Assembly: GCA_025809375.1 (NCBI GenBank)
Contig: CP099514.1
Coordinates: 2,232,001-2,296,000, forward strand
Length of the DNA stretch: 64,000 nt
Direction of reading: 5' to 3'
Source: Bacillus zhangzhouensis
GTDB taxonomy: Bacteria; Bacillota; Bacilli; Bacillales; Bacillaceae
The notes beneath the pieces are model-generated. The model was given only the letters and a program-made list of their open reading frames with translations, did no database searches and had not been told where the DNA came from. Position numbers and translations under genes: made by a program. Positions 22,235 through 30,437 of the stretch are shown piece by piece (within the stretch, counting starts at the first letter, position 1; each line of letters opens with the position of its first letter).

Positions 22235-23365
22235 ATGAGAAAAGTTCCAATCACAATTATGCGAGGCGGTACAAGCAAAGGAGTATTCATTCACGCTAAC
22301 AATACACCATATGAACACGACGAGCTCGAGGCATTTCTATTAGACATTATGGGCAGCCCTGACCGGCTGCAAGTCGATGGAATCGGCGGCGGTAATTCTT
22401 TAACAAGCAAAGTGGCCATTATCGATAAAGCCACACGCCCGGATGTGGATGTGAACTATACATTTGCACAAGTCAGCATAAATGAGAGATATGTCGACTT
22501 TAAAGGAAACTGTGGGAACATCTCATCAGCCGTTGGTCCGTATGCGATTATTAAAGGGCTTGTTCAAGCGGTTGAGCCCATTACAACTGTACGTATCCTC
22601 AATACCAATACAAATAAAGTCATCACGGCAGAGGTCGAAGTCGAAAATGGAGAAGTAAAATTTGAAGGACAGGCAGAAATTCCAGGAGTAAAAGGAACTG
22701 GTTCTCCCATTTATTTATCCTTTGAGAAACCTGAAGGCGCTGTCACAGGTAAAACCTTTCCGACTGGAAACAAAATGGATATGATTCAAACAAAGTTTGG
22801 GGAGATTCCAATCTCGATCGTTGACATTGCAAATCCAATTGCCTTTATTCGTGCCAAAGATATTCAATTAAAAGGAATTGAATTGCCTGAAGAGTTTACA
22901 GACGAATTACTGGATGATTTAGAAGAAATTCGTTCCCTCGCTGCTGAAATGTGTGATTTTGCACCAAAAGAAATGGCCACATTACAGTCTCCAGCTGTTC
23001 CAAAACTTGCGCTTATCAGCGAGCCTGCTGATTATGTAGATACAAATGGAATCTTGAGACGAGCAGCAGATATGGACATCATCGTTCGTATGCTGTCAAT
23101 GCAACGACCGCACCAAGCACTTGCCATTACCGGCTCTGTCTGCGTGACAGCCAGCTGTTTCTTAGATGAAACGCTTCCGGCTCAGCTGTTTCAAGGTCAA
23201 GATGACATACTTCGTATTGGGCATCCTGCTGGTATCATGCAAACGGAAATTGACACCTCTCAAAACAGAGTCAAAGTCATTCGAACTGCAAGAGAAATTC
23301 TAGACGGAGTTGTCTTCACAAAACAAGACTATGTGATTCAGCCTCATATTAAAAGAGAAGCTTAA
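22235..23365 (+). CDS. yraM: PrpF-family aconitate isomerase-like protein, YraM-like
   Basis: 376 residues of the PrpF family (2-methylaconitate cis-trans isomerase and 4-oxalomesaconate tautomerase relatives; diaminopimelate-epimerase-like fold). Diagnostic segments are ITIMRGGTSKGVF at the N-terminus, FKGNCGNISSAVGPYA with the catalytic-type Cys, and SVCVTASC later. The ATG at 22235 has GAGGGTGAG upstream; a TTG 15 bases earlier is in the ribosome site. Together with the transporter it probably handles a tricarboxylate. Confidence 0.85.
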   Translation: MRKVPITIMRGGTSKGVFIHANNTPYEHDELEAFLLDIMGSPDRLQVDGIGGGNSLTSKVAIIDKATRPDVDVNYTFAQVSINERYVDFKGNCGNISSAVGPYAIIKGLVQAVEPITTVRILNTNTNKVITAEVEVENGEVKFEGQAEIPGVKGTGSPIYLSFEKPEGAVTGKTFPTGNKMDMIQTKFGEIPISIVDIANPIAFIRAKDIQLKGIELPEEFTDELLDDLEEIRSLAAEMCDFAPKEMATLQSPAVPKLALISEPADYVDTNGILRRAADMDIIVRMLSMQRPHQALAITGSVCVTASCFLDETLPAQLFQGQDDILRIGHPAGIMQTEIDTSQNRVKVIRTAREILDGVVFTKQDYVIQPHIKREA

Positions 23366-23367
23366 AA

Positions 23368-23397
23368 GCAGACGAGAACATCGTCTGCTTTTTTTAA
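23368..23397 (+). terminator. Terminator of yraM
   Basis: GCAGACGA-GAACA-TCGTCTGC followed by eight T on the plus strand, at the convergent junction with the biotin ligase gene. Confidence 0.9.
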
Positions 23398-24113
23398 TGC
23401 TGGAGCGGTGCATCAATATCTCCGGCAGAATGAGCTTTTATCTTCCCTTTTTCATCTTTTAGCTGGAGATGACCGTAGCGGTTGACTCCGCAGCAAATGC
23501 CTTCTTCCCATGTTTGTTTTTCACGGTCTAGCGAAATCCGCAGCGGTTTATGAAGACTATATAACCGTTTGTTGTAGAGGGCCATGAGTGCTTCAAATCC
23601 TTCATTCTTCCAGCGTGTATGATATTTTTCAAAAGCCTCGGTAAGTTCCTTTACAAGCTGATCGGCTTTCACCTCTGTAAACTCTGATAGGCAAATGGTT
23701 TTGTACGGAACATGCTCCGGCTTTGTCTTCACATTGATGCCAACCCCGATATAAATGGCGGTACGGTCCGCTTCTATCAATGTGCCTGATATCTTTGCTT
23801 CATTAATAAGAATATCATTTGGCCATTTGATCGCCAGCTGATCCTCAGCCCTGATGAGAGGTTTGAGAACATCATAGATCGCTAGTGCCGTCAGTGGAGC
23901 AATCGTTGACTGGATAGAGAGTTCTTCTGGCGGCAAAACTGTCATGGTCACAGCGACATTCCCTTCAGGCGTTTCCCACAGTCTGCCTAGCCTGCCTCTT
24001 CCTGCTGTCTGCTGATGTGCATAGACGGCAAATGAGGGATTTTCTCCTTTTTGCATAAGTCTTTTTGCTTCATTATTTGTACTATCAATGATGTCATATT
24101 GAAAAATCTTCAT
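23394..24113 (-). CDS. Biotin-protein ligase without DNA-binding domain
   Basis: 239 residues with the biotin ligase catalytic domain: QTAGRGRLGRLW at 36-46 (biotinyl-AMP loop), KWPNDI at 96-101, and GVGINVKTKP. The C-terminal SH3-like domain ends HSAGDIDA. The N-terminal winged helix of bifunctional BirA repressors is absent, so it should attach biotin to carboxylases but not regulate transcription. B. subtilis has one bifunctional birA elsewhere, so this is probably a second, dedicated ligase. The neighbouring genes do not explain it. Confidence 0.85.
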   Translation of the reverse strand: MKIFQYDIIDSTNNEAKRLMQKGENPSFAVYAHQQTAGRGRLGRLWETPEGNVAVTMTVLPPEELSIQSTIAPLTALAIYDVLKPLIRAEDQLAIKWPNDILINEAKISGTLIEADRTAIYIGVGINVKTKPEHVPYKTICLSEFTEVKADQLVKELTEAFEKYHTRWKNEGFEALMALYNKRLYSLHKPLRISLDREKQTWEEGICCGVNRYGHLQLKDEKGKIKAHSAGDIDAPLQH

Positions 24114-24191
24114 GTGTTCTCCTTTTATTTCTTCTTGATATAGTCCTTTTATTCTATCAAAATGAAACTTACACGTTGATGAGGCTACATG

Positions 24192-24653
24192 CTATTTATT
24201 TCGCTGAGCTTGAAATGTTTCTTTTTCTTCCTCTGTAAATGGGACAGAAGTGCCTGTCTCTTTATTAATTTGCACCATAGTGACTGAGCCTGTAAAGCAT
24301 GGTTCCTGCTGCTCATTTTCTCCTAAATAATGAAGGATAAGTGAGCTTGATCCGACTTTTTCCGGCTTTACATACACACGAATCCGCTCCCCAATCTCCA
24401 CCTGTTTGATGTAATCACATTGCAGGTTTGCCACGACTGTAATCGTCTCTTTCACACGTTTCATTCGTTTATCCACAATTCCCGTCTTTTGAAAAAAGGC
24501 AATCCGCGCTTCTTCAAAATACACAACAGGGGTGACATTGTTCATATGGCCGAACATATCCGTTTCTGAAAAACGGACAGTCGTTTCGACATAAAATCGA
24601 AAGGATGCTCTCCACTCTTCAAACGGTTGTTCAATATATGACGGAAGTCTCAC
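24192..24653 (-). CDS. ysmA: 4HBT-fold acyl-CoA thioesterase, YsmA
   Basis: 153 residues with hotdog-fold signatures: VRFSETDMFGHMNNVTPVVYFEEARIAFF, containing the Asp-x-x-Gly-His-x-Asn active-site region. In B. subtilis ysmA lies between gerE and sdhB; here the yra genes and the ligase separate it from gerE. The natural substrate is unknown. Confidence 0.85.
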   Translation of the reverse strand: MRLPSYIEQPFEEWRASFRFYVETTVRFSETDMFGHMNNVTPVVYFEEARIAFFQKTGIVDKRMKRVKETITVVANLQCDYIKQVEIGERIRVYVKPEKVGSSSLILHYLGENEQQEPCFTGSVTMVQINKETGTSVPFTEEEKETFQAQRNK

Positions 24654-24674
24654 TTCATCATCTCCTTATTCATC

Positions 24675-24713
24675 AATAAACGCCTCTCCCATATTGGAAG
24701 AGGCGTTTATTCT
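24675..24713 (-). terminator. Terminator of the sdhCAB operon
   Basis: Thirteen-bp stem AATAAACGCCTCT / AGAGGCGTTTATT with an 11-base loop, 3' of sdhB on the minus strand. Confidence 0.85.
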
Positions 24714-24775
24714 GTGTTCCATCCAGCCTCTTGTAACACTCATCATGATTGGCAAAGAGGACTGAATGTGTGATG

Positions 24776-25540
24776 TTATTCTGCGTAATCGCTTCCGAAG
24801 AAGTTACGGAAAGCTTGTATTGTTGTATCTCGGTTGAGTGCTGCAATTGACGTTGTCAGCGGAATGCCTTTCGGACAAGCCTGTACACAGTTTTGAGAGT
24901 TCCCGCAGTTTGCAAGACCGCCGTCACCCATAATTTCTTCTAGACGGTCAGATTTATTCATCGCACCTGTCGGATGTGCGTTAAATAGACGAACTTGCGA
25001 AAGCGGTGCAGGACCCATAAAGGAAGACTTATCATTCACGTTTGGACAAGCTTCAAGGCAGACACCACATGTCATACATTTAGAAAGCTCATACGCCCAT
25101 TGACGTTTTTTCTCAGGCATTCTTGGGCCAGGTCCAAGATCATATGTGCCATCAATCGGCACCCATGCTTTTACTTTTTTCAAGGAGTTGAACATGCGGC
25201 TTCTATCAACCTGCAAATCTCTCACGACCGGAAATGTCTTCATCGGCTGGAGACGGATCGGCTGATCTAACTGATCAATTAGTGCTGTACATGACTGGCG
25301 CGGTGTTCCATTAATAACCATGGAACAAGCTCCGCACACCTCTTCAAGACAGTTCATATCCCAGTTGATCGCCGTTGTTCTTTTTCCTTGTTTATTGACC
25401 GGGTTACGTCTAATTTCCATAAGTGCAGAAATGACGTTCATATTTGGGCGGTAAGGGATTTCAAATTCTTCATCATAAGGCTTTCCATCTGGTGTATCTT
25501 GACGTGTGATTATGAATTGAATTGTGTTTTTTTCACTCAT
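24776..25540 (-). CDS. sdhB: Succinate dehydrogenase iron-sulfur subunit
   Basis: 254-residue class protein (about 253) with a 2Fe-2S ferredoxin domain (CLEEVCGACSMVING) and C-terminal 4Fe-4S/3Fe-4S cysteines (CMTCGVCLEACPN; CGNSQNCVQACPKG). It passes electrons from SdhA to the haem subunit in the TCA cycle and respiratory chain. The ATG at 25538-25540 has GGTGGAG upstream and sits one base after the sdhA stop. Confidence 0.97.
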   Translation of the reverse strand: MSEKNTIQFIITRQDTPDGKPYDEEFEIPYRPNMNVISALMEIRRNPVNKQGKRTTAINWDMNCLEEVCGACSMVINGTPRQSCTALIDQLDQPIRLQPMKTFPVVRDLQVDRSRMFNSLKKVKAWVPIDGTYDLGPGPRMPEKKRQWAYELSKCMTCGVCLEACPNVNDKSSFMGPAPLSQVRLFNAHPTGAMNKSDRLEEIMGDGGLANCGNSQNCVQACPKGIPLTTSIAALNRDTTIQAFRNFFGSDYAE

Positions 25541-25541
25541 C

Positions 25542-27302
25542 TTATTTCTCCACCTTTTTCTTCGAGTAATCTCGTTTACGAGGTGCAATTAACGATACAT
25601 CGACGTCCTCATAGTGGAATGCAGGCTTTTGATTTTTCCCTTTGAACGTAGCCATCGTTGTTTTAAGGAATTCTTCATCGTTTCTCTCTGGGAATTCCGG
25701 TTTATAATGTGCGCCTCGGCTTTCATTCCGGTTATATGCCCCGATCGTAATAACTCTTGCCAGCTGAAGCATGTTGTCAAGCTGACGCGTGAAGGTAGCG
25801 CCTTGGTTGCTCCATGATGCGGTATCGTTGATGTTGATCTTCTTGTAGCGCTCCATTAGTTCTTCGATCTTCTGATCTGTTTTTAAGAGTTTGTCATTAT
25901 AACGAACCACTGTGACATTATCTGTCATCCATTCTCCAAGCTCTTTATGAAGCACATACGCATTTTCTGTTCCGTCCATGCTGAGAATGTTGTCCCATTT
26001 CTCCTGCTCTTTCCTCACGGCGCTGTCAAATATTGCAGAAGATAGGTCTTCCGCAGATTTCTCAAGACCGCTAATATACTTCACCGCATTTGGTCCGGCG
26101 ACCATTCCGCCGTAAATCGCAGAAAGAAGTGAGTTTGCACCAAGTCTGTTTCCGCCGTGCATCGAGTAATCACATTCTCCGGCAGCGAACAGACCTTTGA
26201 TATTCGTCATTTGATCATAATCGACCCATAATCCGCCCATTGAATAATGAACAGCTGGGAAGATTTTCATCGGCAGCTTACGCGGGTCATCACCCATGAA
26301 TTTTTCATAGATTTCAATGATTCCGCCAAGCTTAATATCAAGCTCTTTTGGATCTTTGTGAGAAAGATCCAGATATACCATGTTCTCTCCGTTGATGCCA
26401 AGCTTCTGCTCGACACATACGTCAAAGATTTCACGCGTTGCAATGTCACGTGGTACAAGGTTCCCGTATGCTGGGTATTTTTCTTCAAGGAAGTACCAAG
26501 GCTTCCCGTCTTTATATGTCCAAACACGTCCGCCTTCACCACGAGCCGATTCACTCATAAGACGAAGCTTGTCATCTCCTGGGATTGCTGTCGGGTGAAT
26601 TTGAATGAATTCTCCATTTGCATAATGTGCACCTTGCTGATAGACGATAGATGCAGCAGATCCAGTGTTAATCATGGAGTTTGTTGATTTACCGAACACG
26701 ATTCCAGGTCCGCCTGTTGCCATGATGACTGCATCCGAACGGAAGGATTCAATTTCCATTGTCGTCAAGTTCTGCGCGACAATCCCGCGGCATACTTCCT
26801 CGTCATCTAAAACAGCGCCAAGGAATTCCCACCCTTCATATTTCGTGACAAGTCCTGCTACTTCATAGCGGCGAACCTGCTCATCAAGTGCATATAATAG
26901 CTGCTGGCCTGTTGTAGCTCCAGCAAACGCTGTACGGTGGTGCTGTGTTCCCCCGAAGCGGCGGAAGTCCAATAATCCCTCTGGTGTTCTATTAAACATA
27001 ACACCCATACGATCAAGTAAGTGGATAATGGACGGCGCTGCTTCACACATTGCCTTTACTGGCGGCTGGTTGGCTAAGAAATCTCCGCCGTATACTGTGT
27101 CATCAAAATGCTCATAAGGTGAATCCCCTTCACCTTTTGTATTGACCGCTCCGTTGATTCCGCCCTGTGCACATACAGAATGCGAACGTTTCACAGGTAC
27201 GATTGAAAATAGTTGAACAGCTGTTCCCGCTTCTGCTGCTTTAATAGTTGCCATGAGACCAGCTAAGCCGCCTCCGACAACGATGATGCTAGAATTACTC
27301 AT
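25542..27302 (-). CDS. sdhA: Succinate dehydrogenase flavoprotein subunit
   Basis: 586 residues. N-terminal FAD-binding GGGLAGLMATIKAAEAG, the FAD-linking His region (RSHSVCAQGGINGA), and the active-site region SARGEGGRVWTYKDG. It oxidises succinate to fumarate on the cytoplasmic side of the membrane. It is the middle gene of sdhCAB. Confidence 0.97.
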   Translation of the reverse strand: MSNSSIIVVGGGLAGLMATIKAAEAGTAVQLFSIVPVKRSHSVCAQGGINGAVNTKGEGDSPYEHFDDTVYGGDFLANQPPVKAMCEAAPSIIHLLDRMGVMFNRTPEGLLDFRRFGGTQHHRTAFAGATTGQQLLYALDEQVRRYEVAGLVTKYEGWEFLGAVLDDEEVCRGIVAQNLTTMEIESFRSDAVIMATGGPGIVFGKSTNSMINTGSAASIVYQQGAHYANGEFIQIHPTAIPGDDKLRLMSESARGEGGRVWTYKDGKPWYFLEEKYPAYGNLVPRDIATREIFDVCVEQKLGINGENMVYLDLSHKDPKELDIKLGGIIEIYEKFMGDDPRKLPMKIFPAVHYSMGGLWVDYDQMTNIKGLFAAGECDYSMHGGNRLGANSLLSAIYGGMVAGPNAVKYISGLEKSAEDLSSAIFDSAVRKEQEKWDNILSMDGTENAYVLHKELGEWMTDNVTVVRYNDKLLKTDQKIEELMERYKKININDTASWSNQGATFTRQLDNMLQLARVITIGAYNRNESRGAHYKPEFPERNDEEFLKTTMATFKGKNQKPAFHYEDVDVSLIAPRKRDYSKKKVEK

Positions 27303-27339
27303 TGTAGCCCCTCTCCCTCTTCTACTAATCTATTTCCTC

Positions 27340-27948
27340 TTAAACAAAAGCGAAAATTGCTCTTAGCCCTACATATGAAAGCGCTATAAATATACCTAAT
27401 GTCACATATGTGGAGATTTGTTGTGAGCGTGGTGAAACGGTAATTCCCCAGCTGACAGCAAATGACCACAAGCCATTAGCAAAGTGGAAAATAGTAGATA
27501 AAACGCCGACAATATAGAAGCCTAGCATAAATGGAGAGCTTAAAATATTCGCCATCATGTCATAGTTGACTTCAGCTCCAAGCTGAGCTTGAATTCGTGT
27601 TTCCCATACGTGCCAAGTGACAAAAATCAATGTGATAATACCTGAAATCCTTTGCAGTCTGAACAGCCAGTTTCTTAAGTAACTGAAGCGAGACGTGTTG
27701 TTTTGTGCCGTAAAGGCTATGTACACCCCATAAACAGCATGATAGATCAGTGGTAAGAAAATCACGAACAGCTCAAGTGCATATCTAAAAGGAAGCTGTT
27801 CCATAAAGTGTGCAGCTTTGTTAAACGCCTCTGGTCCATTCGTCGCAAAGTGGTTAACCACTAAATGCTGTACTAAAAATAGACCGACCGGAATGACGCC
27901 AAGCAAAGAATGCAATCTCCGATAAAAAAATTCGTTGTTCCCCGACAT
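27340..27948 (-). CDS. sdhC: Succinate dehydrogenase cytochrome b558 subunit
   Basis: 202 residues with five membrane helices and conserved His residues that ligate two b haems (for example in RRLHSLLG, FLVQHLVVNH and IYHAVYG). It anchors SdhAB to the membrane and reduces menaquinone. It is the first gene of the operon. Confidence 0.96.
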   Translation of the reverse strand: MSGNNEFFYRRLHSLLGVIPVGLFLVQHLVVNHFATNGPEAFNKAAHFMEQLPFRYALELFVIFLPLIYHAVYGVYIAFTAQNNTSRFSYLRNWLFRLQRISGIITLIFVTWHVWETRIQAQLGAEVNYDMMANILSSPFMLGFYIVGVLSTIFHFANGLWSFAVSWGITVSPRSQQISTYVTLGIFIALSYVGLRAIFAFV

Positions 27949-28047
27949 TACTTTACCCCCTAGTAAAAAAAGTGCAATTGCTTGAAAATTGTCTTACCCC
28001 CGCTTCTTTCAATTGTAAGCACTTTATTCAAATTTATTGACAATTTC

Positions 28048-28076
28048 ATTTTACTCCTATGTCAAAAAAGCGTCAA
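28048..28076 (-). promoter_or_regulatory. sdhCAB promoter
   Basis: TTGACG at 28071-28076, 17-base spacer and TAAAAT at 28048-28053 on the minus strand. The leader to sdhC is about 90 bases. Confidence 0.65.
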
Positions 28077-28231
28077 GAAACCGCGTACATAAATTAAAAT
28101 TTTCCGAAATTTAAAAGTTTTAAATCAAAATTCGTTTTACTACAATAAGAATTTCTTAGACTTCAGGGAAAACTCTGTCATCATGTGCCCACATAAGCTA
28201 TAATAAATTGTTGAAAGAGGGGAGCCGTACA

Positions 28232-28675
28232 ATGAATAAATTCGAATCTAACTTAGAACAGCTAAAAGAAATTGAAGTCAATGGGTTTGCCTACGAGCTG
28301 ATACGCGAAGTTCTGCTGCCTGATATTCTTGGTCAGGACCATTCATCTATGATGTATTTTGCGGGTAAACTGCTTGCTCGTAAATTTCCTCAAGAGTCAT
28401 GGGAGAAGATCCCCGAATTTTTCCATGATGCCGGTTGGGGGACTCTCACGATGGTCCATTCGAAAAAACAGGAAATTGAGTTTGAGCTCGAAGGTCCGCT
28501 CGTATCAAATCGACTCACCTATCAAAAGGAGCCATGCTTTCAGATGGAAGCAGGTTTTATTGCTGAACAGATTCAGCTTCTTAATGAGCATGTGGCTGAA
28601 TCCTATGAACAAGTGAAAAAGCGTGCTGAGAAAGTCATTTTAACCGTTAAATGGGATTTAAGAGACCCTAGCTGA
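28232..28675 (+). CDS. yslB: YslB, DUF2507 family protein
   Basis: 147 residues; a conserved Bacillus protein divergent from sdhC and next to lysC as in B. subtilis. The fold contains FFHDAGWGTLTMVHSKKQEIEFELEGPLVSNRL; related V4R/4-vinyl-reductase-like domains bind small hydrophobic ligands, but no function is established here. The ATG at 28232 has GAGGGGAG upstream. Confidence 0.85.
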   Translation: MNKFESNLEQLKEIEVNGFAYELIREVLLPDILGQDHSSMMYFAGKLLARKFPQESWEKIPEFFHDAGWGTLTMVHSKKQEIEFELEGPLVSNRLTYQKEPCFQMEAGFIAEQIQLLNEHVAESYEQVKKRAEKVILTVKWDLRDPS

Positions 28676-28684
28676 TACTCTTGA

Positions 28685-28717
28685 AAAGGGGCGGACTTCA
28701 GGTCACGCCTTTTTTAT
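28685..28717 (+). terminator. Terminator of yslB
   Basis: AAGGGGCG / CACGCCTT-type stem followed by TTTTTT on the plus strand. Confidence 0.75.
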
Positions 28718-28785
28718 ATGTCTTTCATCTATCATAGCATACTTAATGAATGGGTTTACGCATGTTTCAGCCGATTCCATATAGA

Positions 28786-28824
28786 AAAAAAGAGGCTCCC
28801 CTCTTTCATGAGATCACCTCTTTA
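28786..28824 (-). terminator. Terminator of lysC
   Basis: AAGAGG...CCTCTT stem with an inner G-rich pairing, followed by seven T on the minus strand, directly after the lysC stop. Confidence 0.7.
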
Positions 28825-28829
28825 CCTTT

Positions 28830-29330
28830 TTAAGAGTGAGCAGCTGCGCTCACCTTTGATAAATCAAACGCATCATGCAGTGCTTCAACTGCTTTGACCA
28901 TATCATCACGGCCAACCACTGTCGAGACTTTGATTTCAGACGTACTGACCATTTTCACTTGAATATCTTTTTGCGCTAACACAGCAAACATTTCAGCGGC
29001 TACGCCTGGATTTGAGGCCATTCCAGACCCCACAATGGATACTTTCGCTAATTGGCTTTCTGTCTCAATCTGCTCGTAGCCAAGCGCCCCTTTATATTCT
29101 TCTAATACTTCAACTGTTTTGGACAAATCATCCGTTTTCACAGAGAAAGAGATCGACGTCTGATTGGTGCTTGTGACAGACTGAATGATAATATCAACAT
29201 TGATATTCTGTTTCGCAAGCGTTGTAAAAATGGTCGATAATGTTGTTAAACCGCTTGAAAGCCCGCACACCGTCACACGTGTAATCTGATCTTCAAATGC
29301 GATGCCTCTGACGACTAAATTTTGTTCCAT
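28830..29330 (-). CDS. lysC: Aspartokinase II beta subunit from an internal start
   Basis: In-frame internal ATG with a clear GAGGAGG site 8-9 bases upstream gives a 166-residue product containing the two ACT regulatory domains. Production of the beta subunit from the same gene is established in B. subtilis; the ribosome site here supports it. Confidence 0.8.
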   Translation of the reverse strand: MEQNLVVRGIAFEDQITRVTVCGLSSGLTTLSTIFTTLAKQNINVDIIIQSVTSTNQTSISFSVKTDDLSKTVEVLEEYKGALGYEQIETESQLAKVSIVGSGMASNPGVAAEMFAVLAQKDIQVKMVSTSEIKVSTVVGRDDMVKAVEALHDAFDLSKVSAAAHS

Positions 29331-30065
29331 GGATGATTCCTCCTCAATTAATGTACCTGATTCACTTTCAATACTAGAACGGACTTCTAGTGGAACTTGA
29401 TAATTTTTCGCAAATTCAACGGCTCTCGGATGCAAGACGCCAGCTCCTAAATGAGCCAACTCCAGCATCTCATCGTATGAAATACATGCAAGTTTCCGCG
29501 CAGTCGATACATAGCGTGGATCTGTCGTAAACACACCTGGTACATCTGTGTAAATATCACATTTATCAGCTTTTAGTGCGGCAGCAAGTGCCACAGCTGT
29601 TGTATCTGATCCACCGCGTCCAAGTGTTGTGATATGTAAGTCATCTGCAATTCCTTGGAAACCTGCTACAACAACGACTTTCCCCGCACTTAATTCTTCT
29701 TTTATTCTTGATTCATCAATGTCCACGATTCTTGCATTTCCGTGTACGTGCTCTGTTTTCATACCAGCCTGCCAGCCTGTAAAGGAAATCGCATCATAGC
29801 CTCTTACTTGGAGCGCCATCGCTAATAATGAAATGGTCACCTGCTCACCAGTTGCGAGCAGCATATCCATTTCTCTTTTGCTTGGATCGTCTGTAAGTTC
29901 TTTCGCTAGGTCTACTAGAATATCCGTTGATTTACCCATCGCCGATACAACCACAACCACATCATGTCCTGCCTCGCATTCAGCAATCACTCTCTCTGCG
30001 GCATTGCGAATTTTTTCTGTAGATCCAACGGAAGTTCCGCCAAATTTTTGTACAATTAGTCCCAT
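28830..30065 (-). CDS. lysC: Aspartokinase II (lysine-sensitive)
   Basis: 411-residue class enzyme with kinase motif LIVQKFGGTSVGS at the start, GRGGSDTTAVALA, and two C-terminal ACT domains. It makes aspartyl phosphate for lysine, threonine and methionine synthesis. The ATG at 30063-30065 is preceded by GGGTGG and matches the B. subtilis start MGLIVQ. An internal start at 29328-29330 with GAGGAGG upstream encodes the beta subunit (MEQNLVVRG...), as known for this enzyme. The lysine riboswitch upstream controls it. Confidence 0.96.
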   Translation of the reverse strand: MGLIVQKFGGTSVGSTEKIRNAAERVIAECEAGHDVVVVVSAMGKSTDILVDLAKELTDDPSKREMDMLLATGEQVTISLLAMALQVRGYDAISFTGWQAGMKTEHVHGNARIVDIDESRIKEELSAGKVVVVAGFQGIADDLHITTLGRGGSDTTAVALAAALKADKCDIYTDVPGVFTTDPRYVSTARKLACISYDEMLELAHLGAGVLHPRAVEFAKNYQVPLEVRSSIESESGTLIEEESSMEQNLVVRGIAFEDQITRVTVCGLSSGLTTLSTIFTTLAKQNINVDIIIQSVTSTNQTSISFSVKTDDLSKTVEVLEEYKGALGYEQIETESQLAKVSIVGSGMASNPGVAAEMFAVLAQKDIQVKMVSTSEIKVSTVVGRDDMVKAVEALHDAFDLSKVSAAAHS

Positions 30066-30133
30066 GTCTACCACCCTTTTTCAAAAGATCACGTGTGAGA
30101 GAAGAGGCGGCTTTGGAGACTGCCCGCTCACTG

Positions 30134-30174
30134 CAAATAAAAAAGCAATGAGAGAACAAATCTCCCATTGCTTT
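30134..30174 (-). terminator. lysC leader attenuator terminator
   Basis: AAAGCAATGGGAGA / TCTCTCATTGCTTT stem with a TTTTTTATTT tail on the minus strand, between the lysine aptamer and lysC. Confidence 0.9.
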
Positions 30175-30199
30175 AAAACCATCATTAAACGATGCAAAC

Positions 30200-30375
30200 A
30201 ATGAGATAGCCCTCCAAGAAATGAATTCTTGACAGCCCTACATTTCTTCAATGTACAGCCAGCGAATAAAATGAGTGGATTTTATTCACTTCGGCGACGC
30301 TCCCCTTTCAGCCCTCTTCTTAGATCCCATCGATCTCCGAAAGCTTACTCTTGAAGTTCGCACCTCTATCTTCAA
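30200..30375 (-). promoter_or_regulatory. Lysine riboswitch (L box)
   Basis: Minus-strand leader with the canonical AGAGGTGCGAAC opening, GAGATCGATGGGATC, AGGGCTGAAAGGGGAGCG and a closing GGAGGGCTATCTC that pairs with the 5' GATAG of helix P1. Lysine binding should favour the downstream terminator and lower lysC expression. Confidence 0.93.
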
Positions 30376-30407
30376 CAAACAACACGTTCATTAATTAAAT
30401 TAGTCAC

Positions 30408-30436
30408 ATCTTAACAGACTTTTGGAAAAAGTACAA
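30408..30436 (-). promoter_or_regulatory. lysC promoter
   Basis: TTGTAC at 30431-30436, 17-base spacer, TAAGAT at 30408-30413 on the minus strand, just upstream of the riboswitch. Confidence 0.75.
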
Positions 30437-30437
30437 T

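Noticed and set aside
26247-26687. 146-residue ORF antisense to sdhA
   Set aside because: It is a shadow of the highly conserved sdhA frame.
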